Source: Alentia gelatinosa
Taxonomy: Eukaryota > Annelida > Polychaeta > Phyllodocida > Polynoidae
Length of the DNA: 64,000 nucleotides
Reading direction: 5' to 3'
Assembly (NCBI GenBank): GCA_950022655.1
Contig: OX465579.1
Coordinates: 178,936,303 to 179,000,302, forward strand
Under the pieces are notes generated by a model. That model was given only the letters and a program-made list of their open reading frames with translations, searched no databases and was not told the origin of the DNA. The translations under genes were made by a program, and so were the position numbers. Below are positions 22,561 through 34,003 of the stretch, piece after piece (the first letter of the stretch is position 1; each line of letters begins with the position of its first letter).

Positions 22561-22832
22561 CTCAACATGTATATGTAATGATGAAGCAGTAAAGATGAAA
22601 ATTGCTAGTTAACCACCGATCCAATTGCAGGATAAATAAGTCAATACAAATAAAAAAAGTAATGCCACAGAGGAGTCATTGTCTGGGAAAGCCTTCACCG
22701 GGTGTTCATGACCTACAAAATAAAATAGCTTTCAAACGCAAAATTATAGCCTACTTATTTTACTTGTCTTTGATAATGAACATATATTGGATGATTAAAA
22801 TGAATTACAATGTGTCAGGTTCTTCTGTCAGC

Positions 22833-22848
22833 GGGGGGGGGGGGGGGG
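22833..22848. repeat. Poly-G run (16 G)
   Basis: Sixteen consecutive G followed by TGGGGAGAGTG and a G-rich stretch to about 22900. Such a run is prone to length error in sequencing. Confidence 0.9.
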
Positions 22849-22904
22849 TGGGGAGAGTGTAGGTGGAGGGTAGCGGAGGCAGGCCGGCGGAGGTGGGGAG
22901 GACA

Positions 22905-23281
22905 CAGTGATAAAGGCCATTATCCTACCCCTAATAAAAAACCGCCATAGACTTAACATAGGCAAATTTTATGTGGCAAGCCGTGACATAAAGTGTTTTT
23001 AATGCCACTAGAGTAATAAGAATATTGACCAATCAGAGAGCAGGATGTCAGCTACTATGAAAAAAAAAGTTCTGTTGGTCCTTGACTCAATATCTATCTC
23101 TTAGTAATACAAAAGCATAGACGGGGTAGGATAAATACGAAACCGAACTCGAGTTAGACTTGGTCAATGTTTATGCCACTCTGGTCAGGTCTGCTCCTCA
23201 CTACACTCGGCTACGCCTCGTGTAGTAATTCACGACCTTCCCGTCGTGGCATAAACATTGACAAGTCTAACTCTCGTTCGG
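22905..23281 (+). mobile_element. Foldback family E, copy 1
   Basis: It starts near CCATTATCCTACCCCTAAT and ends in an inverted repeat: 23142-23179 (ACCGAACTCGAG..., TTAGACTTGGTCAATGTTTA, TGCCAC) pairs with 23245-23281 with few mismatches. The loop itself contains an inner hairpin (CTACACTCGG...CGTGTAG). The segment matches the reverse complement of 25919-26212, so it is a dispersed family. No ORF. Confidence 0.78.
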
Positions 23282-23924
23282 TGTCTACTAAGTCTACCTA
23301 CTCATGAAATTCAACGTGATGTCGAATGATGAGACTACATTCATCTATCTACTTCAGCTTCCACATCATTATCCTTCGTTAACTGGCATATTTAGACTAT
23401 AAACATTCCATGTACGAAACTGTGATCTACAATGTGTGTACGTTTAGAAAACCGACAGAACGTCTGAAAAATCAGCTAGACCGAAAGATGCCTTTTACTG
23501 AATACAAAAAGAAGTATTATTGAACACGGGCCGCAAGCTCTGATACTCTGCTTACGTTAGGAGAGGTTATAGACTTTCAGTACGCTGCAAAAACTACCCC
23601 TTTACTATCAAGGTGTCAACTCTGCGACATTGGGAAAAGAGCAGAGAGCCAGTGTCTTAGAGGCGCGATCAGCCGAACATGACCAATCAGTGGGGACCGG
23701 AATACCTCACTGACCCTCTGGTGGTTGATATGTTTGCATCCTACAAAGGGAGTTGTAGAAATGACAAGGTGACGGCTGCAAATGGGATCCAGAAAATGGC
23801 CGATAGACAATCTGCTAGACTGAGTTGGACATTATTCTGTGTACCCAGTATAACAAGTTTCTATTTCTATAGTTCTGCATTTCTAAATACTCTAGGTATT
23901 TTCACAGTTACTGCCGAAAGGCCA

Positions 23925-24173
23925 CAGCTCCACATTCTGCAGATCGCAGAATAGCGACCCGAGGTCGAAACCATCGTTCCCAATTCTTTGCAGATTGCAT
24001 CCTAACCATATCACCACATATATTCAATTAAAAATCCACCTTTTTCCTATATATCACTCAAAATGTGATGTTGTAGAAAGTAGCGATACAACATGAACAT
24101 AACGATACCACACAACACGATCCGATATTACTGGAGCAACGCTTTTCTCACATTTCTAGGAGCAGCGACCCCC
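23925..24173 (+). mobile_element. MITE-C copy 1 (decayed left end)
   Basis: Matches 45112-45361 along its length: ATAGCGACCCGAGGTCGAAA, TCCAATTAAAA-like, TAGCGATACAAC and CGATCCGATATTACTGGAGC are shared. The right end AGGAGCAGCGACCCCC resembles the TIR of copy 2, while the left TIR is eroded (GCCACAGCTCCAC). Confidence 0.85.
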
Positions 24174-24174
24174 A

Positions 24175-24643
24175 GACAATGAGACAATGCTGACCTGAGG
24201 TCCTAACTCCGCTCACACGGCCATCTCCACCCGACTCTCCCCTCCCCTCCTGCCTCTACTCACTCCCAACAGACGGCGCTCTGCCTCCTACCACCCCAGA
24301 CACGTCCCTCTCGCGTGTATTCACGAGTCTGTCGCTCGTTATCACGTTATCGCCCGCTATCGGTGTTCTCCCGGTCACAATCAGTATGTCAACAGCCCGG
24401 CCTCATGAATTCTTTTAGCATGTGTTTAATATGCCGCCCTTCGTTAACAACGCGGTCATGTACTTGAGCACCCATCAAGGCGTCATTGTGACTAGCGCGG
24501 CGAGCTGCCAGTCGGCGATAAAACCCGCTGAAGGGTCTCGTCCACATCTGCCTCAACGCCTTTACGGCTACCGTCATTACGTACGGCTTGTCCACCGCCG
24601 TAGCCGTTACGGGCGGCACTATCCCAGCTCCGTTACTGTTCAT
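24175..24643. other. Unique DNA, no gene seen
   Basis: Contains a C-rich run near 24230-24300 and a CG-containing stretch near 24500-24620 (GTCATTACGTACGGCTTGTCC). Overlapping frames of 78-84 residues exist on both strands but neither looks like a known protein. Confidence 0.45.
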
Positions 24644-25430
24644 TATGGACGATATTAACGGTACCTTGTACAGAATCAGTGATACTCATATAGGATTATC
24701 TTTACTACACCTACTGCCACCACTACACTACTATTCATTATGGACGATATTAACGTTACCTTGTACAGAATCAGTGATACTCATATAGTATTAGATTTAC
24801 TACACTTACTGCCAGAACTACATTACAATGCATTATGGACAATATTAACGTTACCTTGTACAGAATCAGTGATACTCATATAGGATTAGATTTACTACAC
24901 CTACTGCCAGAACTACATTACAATGCATTATGGACAATATTAACGTTACCTTGTACAGAATCAGTGATACTCATATAGGATTAGATTTACTACTGCCACC
25001 ACTACACTACAATTCATTATGGACAATATTAACGTTACCTTGTACAGAATCAGTGATACTCATATAGGATTAGATTTACTACTTTTACTGCCACCACTAC
25101 ACCACAGACATAATTATTCAATATGGACAATAGTACGTTGCATTGTACAGCTTCAGTGATACTGATAAAGGATTGGATTTGCCATTACTACACTACAGAC
25201 ATAATTATTCAATATGGACCATATTACCATTACCTTGTACAACCTCAGTGATATTGATATAGCCTTATCTTTACTACACCTACTGCCACCGCTACACTAC
25301 CATTCAGTATGGACAATATTCCCATCACTTTGCACAGCCTTATTGATACTGATATAGTCTTAGCTTTACTGCATTTACTGCCATCGCTAAACTATGAACA
25401 ACATTACCATTATCAGGAAATGTATTTACT
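24644..25430. repeat. 95-bp tandem array, about 8 copies
   Basis: TACCTTGTACAGAATCAGTG recurs at 24662, 24757, 24852 and 24947 (95 bp each), then at 25036 (89 bp) and further diverged to 25430. Units also hold ATTATGGACAATATTAACG and TAGATTTACTACACCTACTG. The right-hand copies are older. Confidence 0.94.
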
Positions 25431-25918
25431 GTGGTCGAAACGGTTCCTGTTCGAGGACAGTCTTCTATTTCATACTGCCCGACGCCATAGGGGGAGGCAG
25501 TATAAAATCGACGACTGACCGACATAACTATTGATGGATTTTAGTGAGACAAATGGACCCACTGCTGACTTTCGGACTAAGTGTCCAACCTAGCCCATAA
25601 GAGCCAAGCAAACAGCATTACATGTTTGTAACACCATTCACCTCAAGGGTACTTGAGTCCCAGGGTGAGTGTTCACTGGGACTGTGACCGAGACTTTGTA
25701 CCAGGTGTGTCTTTCCATTTGAATCAGATTCGCCATTCATCCTTGATGCTGGTAAAATCACCTTGTCATGAGAATTTTAGGGTCATCATGTCATATTTTT
25801 TTTTAAGCAATTTTTATTAGGGGAATATTGTATTATACAACCACCAAATTCAGCTATACAGCCGTTCTTCCACTCCCTAGACCCCTACTCCTCATTCTAA
25901 TGGCATATCGTAAAACTG
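25431..25918. other. Unique DNA, no gene seen
   Basis: Non-repetitive, ending with a T10 run near 25797 and the family E boundary. No exon or RNA gene was found. Confidence 0.5.
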
Positions 25919-26212
25919 GATGAGTTTTAATCTTGGCCACTGTAATCCACGACTGGAGCTTAGCATAGTGACTTCATGAGGCAAAGCTGAGTGAAGTCCG
26001 GAGCCAAAACTGCAGGAGTGGCATTCAGTGGCCAAGATTAAAACGAATCAGGTTTTGATTTTATCCTACACCCTCTACTCGATTTTGGAATATTACGTGA
26101 TAACAATTCTGTATGCCACTAGTGGCATATAAAACTCTGTATGCCAGTCAGCGTGGTATACGGAAACTCAATGTTAAGCCTATGGGATTTTTTTTAGAGG
26201 TAGGATAAGGTG
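25919..26212 (-). mobile_element. Foldback family E, copy 2 (reverse orientation)
   Basis: Inverted arms GAGTTTTAATCTTGGCCACT (from about 25923) and AGTGGCCAAGATTAAAAC (to about 26044) flank a loop of about 85 bp. The rest corresponds in reverse complement to copy 1: TTATCCTACCTCTAA at the far end, TTAACATTGAG, ATGCCACTAG and TGTAGGATAAAAT. It abuts the minus-strand SINE at 26219. Confidence 0.75.
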
Positions 26213-26218
26213 TTAAAC

Positions 26219-26331
26219 CGAATGGGCAGCGGGTACCATTTTTGTGTAAGTCTTTGGTACGACCCCTCCATGTTTGAACCCACGACCTCCCATGCTCCAG
26301 GCGAACACCCCTTTTACTTAGCCACCGAGTT
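26219..26331 (-). mobile_element. tRNA-derived SINE, minus strand
   Basis: Reading the minus strand, an A box (CGGTGGCTAAGTAAAAGG, about 26314-26327) is followed about 40 nt later by a B box (GTGGGTTCAAAC, 26272-26283) and then GTACCAAAGACTTAC and AAAATGGTACCCGC. This is the layout of a pol III SINE head. The same sequence on the + strand at 53115 confirms a family. The 'accaaagac...aaaatggtac' tail resembles SINEs I recall from molluscs. Confidence 0.82.
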
Positions 26332-26517
26332 TATACATGTTATAACAATGAATCAACAATGTACAGGGAGACTACACACCATGTTCCTCTTTCCTGAAAG
26401 TGAGATTTACACGGTTCCACAATGTATCCGCTTTAGATCCGAAATAGGGAGATCATTTTTTATTTTGTACTTGAATAGTCTTCTTCTGGCTAGAGGTTAT
26501 TTTTCAGGTAACGACTT

Positions 26518-26660
26518 ATCTCACCCATAGAATGTTTTTCACAAAGACTTAACATTGGGAACTTGTATCCCACGCCCGTGGCGTATTTTGAACAAATACT
26601 CAATGGGGGATTATGTGACAAAGGTTAGCCCATTAGTTGATGTGAGGGGTGAATGGTAGC
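26518..26660 (+). mobile_element. Foldback family F, truncated copy
   Basis: TTATCTCACCCATAGAATG, TTAACATTGGGAACTTGTAT, ACGCCCGTGGCG and GGGGGATTATGTGACAAAGG match family F. Homology stops after GTGAGGGGTGAATGG, before the palindromic half. A fuller copy starts about 200 bp downstream in the same orientation. Confidence 0.75.
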
Positions 26661-26859
26661 AGATCACGACCCCAATCATCATTATCACCACCATAAAAAT
26701 TCATAAACTATGGCTCTGTGTATCTGCCTTCCAGCGAATAATTAACCTCAGTGAACAGTGGCAGGTGATGCCGGTATCAAGGAGGGTTCATCCCTCACTC
26801 CACTTAACCCTTTCCAGGCGGGTATATCCTATTACCTACACATATCTGTATCTATCTCA

Positions 26860-27148
26860 CCCTGGTATTTTTTCTCCATAGATTTAACATTGGGAACTCG
26901 TATCTAACGCCCATGAGATATTTAGGAAAAAATATCCAAAGGGGGATTATGTGACAAATATTAGCCCATTAGTCCATGTGAAGGGTGAGATAAATTCAGA
27001 AACCCATTCAAGTTTAGGGTCAGAGCTTGATCCAATCTCGTTTGAATTGCTACGTAATTCACGCGGCTTCGACTGGTGAATTACTGTGCGATTCAAACTC
27101 GATGGGATACGAACTCAGACCCTAAACTTTCATAGGTTTCCTCTATAC
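26860..27148 (+). mobile_element. Foldback family F, copy with palindromic half
   Basis: It runs from TATCTCACCCTGGTATTTT through GATTTAACATTGGGAACTCG and GGGGGATTATGTGACAAAT to a near-palindrome at 26998-27146. There GAAACCCATTCAAGTTTAGG pairs with CCTAAACTTTCATAGGTTTC and the inner CGTAATTCAC pairs with GTGAATTACTG. The arms are about 64 bp. A 33-bp array begins at its right edge. Confidence 0.82.
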
Positions 27149-27149
27149 T

Positions 27150-27565
27150 ATACCTACACATCTCTACATCATATCTGTATCTATACCCACACGTATCTAC
27201 ATCATATCTGTATCTATACCCACACATCTCTACACCATATATGTATCTATACCCACACGTATCTACATCATATCTGTATCTATACCCACACGTATCTACA
27301 TCATATCTGTATCTATACCCACACATCTCTACATCATATCTTTATCTATACCCACACGTATCTATAACATATCTGTATCTATACCCACACGTATCTACAT
27401 CATAAATGTATCTATACCCACACATCTCTACATCATATCTGTATCTATACCCACACGTATCTACATCATATCTGTATCTAAACCCACACATCTGTACATC
27501 ATATCTGTATCTATACCCACACATCTCTACCTCATATCTGTATCTATACCCACACGTATCTACAT
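27150..27565. repeat. 33-bp minisatellite, about 12 copies
   Basis: Units of CATATCTGTATCTATACCCA plus CACGTATCTACAT (33 bp), some with ACATCTCTACAT. The eleven-residue peptide frames on both strands (HHICIYTHTYL; CGYRYRYDVDT) are a by-product of the 33-bp length. Confidence 0.96.
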
Positions 27566-29560
27566 GATGATGTAATAAATCAATCACTAGACTGTAACAG
27601 TGAGTAGTATGATACATGAACCTGCCCTGTCATCCCTCACCACCACTTAACTACCTACAGATATCTACACGATGGTGTAATAAATCAGTCAGTAGACTGT
27701 AACAGTGAGTAGTATGATACAGGAACCTGCCCCGTCATCCCTTACCACCACTTAACTACCTACACATATCTACACGATGGTGTAATAAATCAGTCAGTAG
27801 TCTGTAACAGTGAGTAGTATGATACAGGAACCTGCCCCGTCATCCCTCACCACCACTTAACTACCTACACATATCTACACGATGGTGTAATAAATCAGTC
27901 AGTAGTCTGTAACAGTGAGTAGTATGATACAGGAACCTGCCCCGTCATCCCTTACTACCACTTAACTACCTACACATATCTACACGATGGTGTAATAAAT
28001 CAGTCAGTAGTCTGTGACAGTGAGTAGTATGATACAGGAACCTGCCTCGTTATCCCTTACCACCACTTAACTACCTACAGATATCTACATGATGATGTAA
28101 TAAATCAGTCAGTAGACAGTAACAGTGAGTAGTATGATACAGGAACCTGCCTCGTTATCCCTTACCACCACTTAACTACCTACAGATATCTACACGATGA
28201 TGTAATAAATCAGTCAGTAGACAGTAACAGTGAGTAGTATGATACAGGAACCTGCCCCGTCATCCCGTACCACCACTTAACTACCTACACATATCTACAT
28301 GATGGTAGATGGTGTAATAAATCAGTCACTAGACTGTAACAGTGAGTAGTATGATACAGGAACCTCCCTCGTCATCCCTTAACACCACTTAACTACCTAC
28401 ACATATCTACACGATGGTGTAATAAATCAGTCACTAGACTGTAACAGTGAGTAGTATGATACAGGAACCTGCCCCGTCATCCCTTACTACCACTTAACTA
28501 CCTACACATATCTACACGATGGTGTAATAAATCAGTCAGTAGTCTGTGACAGTGAGTAGTATGATACAGGAACCTGCCTGTCATCCCTTACCACCACTTA
28601 ACTACCTACACATATCTAAACGATGATGTAATAAATCAGTCACTAGACTGTAACAGTGAGTAGTATGATACAGGAACCTGCCTGTCATCCCTTACTACCA
28701 CTTAACTACCTACAGATATCTACACGATGATGTAATAAATCAGTCACTAGACTGTAACAGTGAGTAGTATGATACAGGAACCTGCCTGTCATCCCTTACC
28801 ACCACTTAACTAACTACACATATCTACACGATGATGTAATAAATCAGTCACTAGACTGTAACAGTGAGTAGTATGATACAGGAACCTGCCTGTCATCCCT
28901 TACCACCACTTAACTAACTACACATATCTACACGATGATGTAATAAATCAGTCACTAGACTGTAACAGTGAGTAGTATGATACAGGAACCTGCCTGTCAT
29001 CCCTTACCACCACTTAACTACCTACACATATCTACATGATGGTAGATGATGTAATAAATCAGTCAGTAGTCTGTAACAGTGAGTAGTATGATACAGGAAC
29101 CTGCCCTGTCATCCCTTACCACCACTTAACTAACTACAGATATCTACACGATGATGTAATAAATCAGTCACTAGACTGTAACAGTGAGTAGTATGATACA
29201 GGAACCTGCCTGTCATCCCTTACCACCACTTAACTAACTACACATATCTACACGATGATGTAATAAATCAGTCACTAGACTGTAACAGTGAGTAGTATGA
29301 TACAGGAACCTGCCTGTCATCCCTTACCACCACTTAACTACCTACAGATATCTACATGATGGTAGATGATGTAATAAATGAGTCAGTAGGCTGTAACAGT
29401 GAGTAGTATGATACAGGAACCTGCCTGTCATCCCTTACCACCACTTAACTACCTACACATATCTACATGATGGTAGTAAAGATCAGTCGGTCAGACTGTA
29501 GCAGGAAGGAATATGATACAGGAACCTGCCTCGTTATCCCTTAACACGATTGTAAAATAG
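27566..29560. repeat. 105-bp tandem array, about 19 copies
   Basis: TAAATCAGTC occurs at 27681, 27786 and 27891 (105-bp steps) and continues to 29500 with 1-9 bp indels. Each unit has CGATGATGTAATAAATCAGT, AACAGTGAGTAGTATGATAC and AGGAACCTGCC. Several units carry an extra GGTAGAT. The last copies near 29500 decay. Confidence 0.96.
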
Positions 29561-30146
29561 ATCAGTCTGTAACACGCTGACCTGCGAGTGATCATGGCAC
29601 TGTGGTTCCTACTCGTCTGTCATCTCTATTTCATAGCTTTTATATTAAGTGATATGACCTCAGCAATGTCTATGCTCTACTGTGGCTACAGCGGCTGTAA
29701 GTAAGACAGTGCATTGAGCTACTTGACTGGAGTGTATGTTTAGTGTGAAGTCTTGGAGACCGGATAAACCATCAGCATGTGGGAGAAGCTGAACATTTTT
29801 TGGCTGCTCGATCACTAGCCTCATAAATGTGCTATTACTCATAGTGCTGGGCTGTTGGTGCACCAGAGACCATCTGTTTTATCCTTACACCAATCACCTT
29901 ACACCCCACCTCCCGCTCCCGCTTATTCATCTCTCACCCTCTGTAGTATTCCTATACCATTTGCTACAGACCCTTGCCGTATATACTGTAAATACGCACC
30001 GTTTCGACATCTAACGTAAACATACTGTACCGAACAGTGTTCCGTACGGCAAAATACGGAAAACCGTTTTGCATGTGTTGAACAAAACATTACTTGTCAG
30101 GCCAAATTAAGTTAATGATCATTTATTGATTTCGTGTATATAGTAA
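29561..30146. other. Unique DNA, no gene seen
   Basis: Non-repetitive sequence with a GTTCCGTACGGCAAAATACGG word near 30030 that echoes the foldback just downstream. Short frames only. Confidence 0.5.
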
Positions 30147-30299
30147 ATATAGAACGACCTACCATGCTTGTACAAACTACAAAACTCGATGATCATTTAC
30201 AATTTGTACGGAACTCGGCATAAATGCCCCGTTCCGTACAAACTGTGAATTACGATATCGTTTTCTAGCTTGTACATCATGGTCAGGTCGTTCTATATA
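30147..30299. other. Nested inverted repeat (foldback), about 153 bp
   Basis: The outer arms ATATAGAACGACCTACCATG (from 30147) and CATGGTCAGGTCGTTCTATAT (to 30299) pair with few mismatches. The inner arms TTTGTACGGAAC and GTTCCGTACAAA pair around GCATAAATGCC. Two concentric stems suggest a foldback element or a structured RNA locus. Confidence 0.78.
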
Positions 30300-30329
30300 A
30301 GTACCTTTCACCCATTCTTTATTAACCCC

Positions 30330-30936
30330 AACTCCCCCCTCCCCCTCCGTCTGTAGTATCCTAACACCACTCACCTATCACCACTCACCTATCACCCCTC
30401 CCCCCTCACGCTATCTCTGTACTATCATTACACAACTCACCTATCACCGCCCCCTCCCTCTGTACCACATATCACTCCTTCCCTATTCACCCCCTCGCCC
30501 CCTTCCCCCGCCCCCTCCCCAGCTATACTCTAGGTACGTGACCAGTCACGCCGCTCCCCTCCCCCTCCCCCTCCCTATGTAGTATCATTACACCACTCAC
30601 CTATTACTCTCTCCTTACTCCCCCCCCCTCCCCCTCCCCTGGCACGTGACCAGTCACCCCCCCCCCTCCCCTCCCCCCTCCCCTCCCTCTGTAGTATCCT
30701 TACAACTCCCCTATTACTGATTTACTCTCTCCTTACTCGCCCCCCCCCTCCCCCCTCCCCCGCCCTACTCTCCGTCTCTGGCACGTGACCAGTCACCCCC
30801 CTCCCCTCCCCCCTCTCCCTCCCTCTGTAGTATCCTTACAACTCCCCTATTACTGATTTACTCTCTCCTTACTCGCCCCACCCCCCCTCCCCCTCCCCCC
30901 TCCCTACTCTAGGTCGCTGGCACGTGACCAGTCACC
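30330..30936. repeat. Pyrimidine-rich repeat with CACGTGACCAGTCAC boxes
   Basis: C/T-rich tracts (CCCCTCCCC) alternate with TGTAGTATCCTTACAACTCC and TACTGATTTACTCTCTCC. CACGTGACCAGTCAC lies at 30643, 30782 and 30921 (139-bp steps), with a TACGTGACCAGTCAC variant near 30535. CACGTG is the E-box core for bHLH-zip factors, and GTGACCAGTCAC is itself a dyad. Confidence 0.9.
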
Positions 30937-31200
30937 CCCCTCCGAGCTGCCGCCATGTTGGCGGCGTGGGGCCCCGCGTGTCCTTGTAAATACCACAGGG
31001 GTTCGAGGCTATCTGGTAATTACGCCGGCCGTAACAATAGCCTCGCGCCGCGCCTGCGCCGTGGTCCGTCTCCAGGGTGTCGTCACTTGTCGGCGGCCAG
31101 GTGAGGCGGGGGTGAGGCTTGACCGGCCTAATCAGAGGCCACAATGAGCACCCCGTGTATACTTAATGAGCGGCCCGTGAAATATGCATGGTGAACGCGC
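30937..31200. promoter_or_regulatory. CpG-rich block next to the E-box repeat
   Basis: GC- and CpG-rich unique DNA with a perfect 7-bp-arm hairpin GCCGCCATGTTGGCGGC (30949-30965), GCCTCGCGCCGCGCCTGCGCC and GTCGTCACTTGTCGGCGGCC. GCCGCCATNTT is the YY1-type motif. Together with the E-boxes it looks promoter-like, but no first exon was identified. Confidence 0.35.
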
Positions 31201-31257
31201 GCCTGGCGTGCGGGGGGCTTTCTACGTGCACACGTGTATACGGTCCGGCGTGCGATG

Positions 31258-32665
31258 CACACAGCACACCACACCACACACCACACAACACCCACACCCT
31301 ACCGCAGCATCCCCCGACACACCCCACCCCGCCCAGACACACCCCACCCCGCCACACAACACCCACACCACACACCACACAACACAACATCCAGACCACA
31401 CCCATAACACCCACACCACACACCACACAACACAACACCCACACCACACACCACCCACACCACACCACACACCACACCACACACCACACCACACCACACC
31501 ACACACCACACACACCACACACACCACACAACACCCACACCACACACCACACCCATAACACCCACACCCTACCGCAGCATCCCCAGACACACCCCACCCC
31601 GCCCCGCCCAGACACACCCCACCACACCACACAACATCCACACCCTACACCACACCACACCACACAACACCCACACCCTACCAAGACACACCCCGCCCCG
31701 CCCAGACACACCCCACCACACACCACACCACACAACACCCACACCCTACCGCAGCATCCCCCGACACACCCCACCACACCACACCACACAACACCCACAC
31801 CCTACCGCAGCATCCCCCGATACACCCCACCCCGCCCCGCCCAGACACACCCCACCCCACCCAGACACACCCCACCCCGCCCCGCCCAGACACACCCCAC
31901 CACACCACACAACACCCACACCACACACCACACCACACAACACCCACACCACACCACACAACACAACACCCACACCACACCACACACCACACCACACCAC
32001 ACCACACAACACAACACCCACACCACACACCACACCACACCACACAACACCCACACACCACACCACACCACACAACACACACACCACACACCATACCACA
32101 CAACACCCACACCACACACCACACCACACAACACCCACACCACACACCACACCACACCACACAACACCCACACCACACACCACAGCACAACACAACACCC
32201 ACACCCTACCGCAGCATCCCCCGTCACACCCCACCCCACCAAGACACACCCCGCCCCACCCAGACACACCCCGCCCCGCCCAAACACACCCCACCCCACC
32301 ACACACCACACCACACACCACCCACACCCCACACCACACCCATAACACCCACACCCTACCGCAGCATCCCCAGACACACCCGACCCCACCCTGCCCAGAC
32401 ACACCCCACCCCGCCCAGACACACCCCACCACACCTACAACACCCACACCACACACCACACCACACAACACCCACACCCTACTGCAGCATCCCCCGACAC
32501 ACCCCACCCCATCCCGCCCAGACACACCCCACCACACCAAACAACACTTACACCCTACCGCAGCATCCCCCGACACACCCCACCCCACCACACAACACCC
32601 ACACAACACCACACAACACCCCTTACAGCATCCCCCGACACACCCCACCCAGACACACTCCACCA
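31258..32665. repeat. CACAC/CCCCACC-rich array, about 1.4 kb
   Basis: 5-bp-type ACACC/ACACA runs are mixed with recurring blocks CACCCTACCGCAGCATCCCC and CAGACACACCCCACCCCGCC. The blocks recur every 80-250 bp, so this is a complex satellite. The open frames on both strands (THHTTQHPH; CVVWCGVW) reflect stop-free dinucleotide-like composition. Confidence 0.95.
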
Positions 32666-32694
32666 CCAGACTGCACCCCATAGACTGGCTCCAG

Positions 32695-33415
32695 TCCCTG
32701 CATCCTATGGCTACCCTCCTCGCTGGGATACAGTCCCTGCATCCTATGGCTACCCTCCTCACAGGAATACAGTCACTGCATCCTATGGCTACCCTCCTCG
32801 CTGTGATACAGTCCCTGCATCCTATGGCTACCCTCCTCACAGGAATACAGTCACTGCATCCTATGGCTACCCTCCTCGCTGTGATACAGTCCCTGCATCC
32901 TATGGCTACCCTCCTCGCTGGGATACAGTCCCTGCATCCTATGGCTACCCTCCTCACAGGAATACAGTCACTGCATCCTATGGCTACCCTCCTCGCTGTG
33001 ATACAGTCCCTGCATCCTATGGCTACCCTCCTCACAGGAATACAGTCCCTGCATCCTATGGCTACCCTCCTCACTGTGATACAGTCCCTGCATCCTATGG
33101 CTACCCTCCTCGCTGGGATACAGTCCCTGCATCCTATGGCTACCCTCCTCACTGGGATACAGTCCCTGTATCCTATGGCTACCCTCCTTGCTGGGATACA
33201 GTCCCTGTATCCTATGGCTACCCTCCTTGCTGGGATACAGTCCCTGTATCCTATGGCTACCCTCCTTGCTGGGATACAGTCCCTGCATCCTATGGCTGGC
33301 CTCCTCGCTGGGACTGGCTCCAGTCCCTGCATCCTATGGCTACCCTCCTTGCTAGGATACTGGCTTCAGTCTCTGCATCCTATGGCTACCCTCCTCGCTG
33401 GGATACAGGGAATGG
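32695..33415. repeat. 39-bp minisatellite, about 17 copies
   Basis: Each unit has CTGCATCCTATGGCTACCCT plus CCTCGCTGGGATACAGTCC (39 bp). Copies alternate between GCTGGGATACAG, GCTGTGATACAG and ACAGGAATACAG, giving a visible higher-order order. The last units near 33300-33400 contain insertions. The 13-residue frame IQSLHPMATLLAG on + runs 322 codons but shows no non-repeat domain. Confidence 0.96.
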
Positions 33416-33688
33416 TACAATCGGAAAAGGTGTTGGATTTCTGGTGCTGCTTAGGTCCAGAATTCCCAACACTCTCCATACAGATATCCTGGCTACTGGT
33501 CAGGAGATCTGCTGGGTCATCTCAATCAGGTCACAGTCAGGAGCAGGTGAGATTTATTGCCATGACATCAGAGGCGGCCAGAGAACTGGAGGAAGGGGAG
33601 GGGAGGGGTAGGAGGAGGTATAGAGGTACAGGGAGCGACCGGGGGGGGGACATTTACAGGAGGTTCTGTTCATAGTGGACAAGTCTTT
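33416..33688. other. Unique DNA after the 39-bp array, no gene seen
   Basis: The + frame from the array continues here (about 85 codons), with low-complexity GGAAGGGGAGGGGAGG near 33590. Nothing domain-like is present. Confidence 0.45.
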
Positions 33689-33689
33689 G

Positions 33690-33893
33690 ATTCATAGGCC
33701 AGTCAGAGAAGGATACATTATACAATGAACTTTATTCTGATTGTATTTCATCATTTAATGAATGTCGATAATCAAAGACTTGAGCACGTCTATGGGCCAG
33801 TCAGAGAAGGATACATACTATAATGAACTTTATTCTGATCGTGTTTAATCATTTAATGAATGTTTATAATCAAAGACTTGGGCACGTCTACGC
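33690..33893. repeat. 98-bp tandem duplication with internal dyad
   Basis: GGCCAGTCAGAGAAGGATAC starts at 33697 and 33795 (98 bp). Units share AATGAACTTTATTCTGAT, CATTTAATGAATGT and AATCAAAGACTTG. CAAGTCTTTGATT at 33689 is the inverse of AATCAAAGACTTG, so the unit edges are inverted repeats. Confidence 0.9.
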
Positions 33894-34003
33894 ACCCCTC
33901 TGAAATACTGCAACTTTAATCAGGACCAGGCTCACAGGAAAAAGACAATGCGTATTCGCCGCTCTCCGGAGCCGTGTATGTCATGGCGGACACGAGATGA
34001 GTG

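Noticed and set aside
31746..33332. 528-codon minus-strand frame
   Set aside because: It joins a CA-rich array (VVWCGVW peptides) to the 39-bp array (RRVAIGCRDCIP). It changes character exactly at the array border and has no recognisable domain.
32707..33675. 322-codon + frame with IQSLHPMATLLAG repeats
   Set aside because: Frame-preserving 39-bp unit. The C-terminal part in unique DNA has no domain, and the opposite strand is open too.
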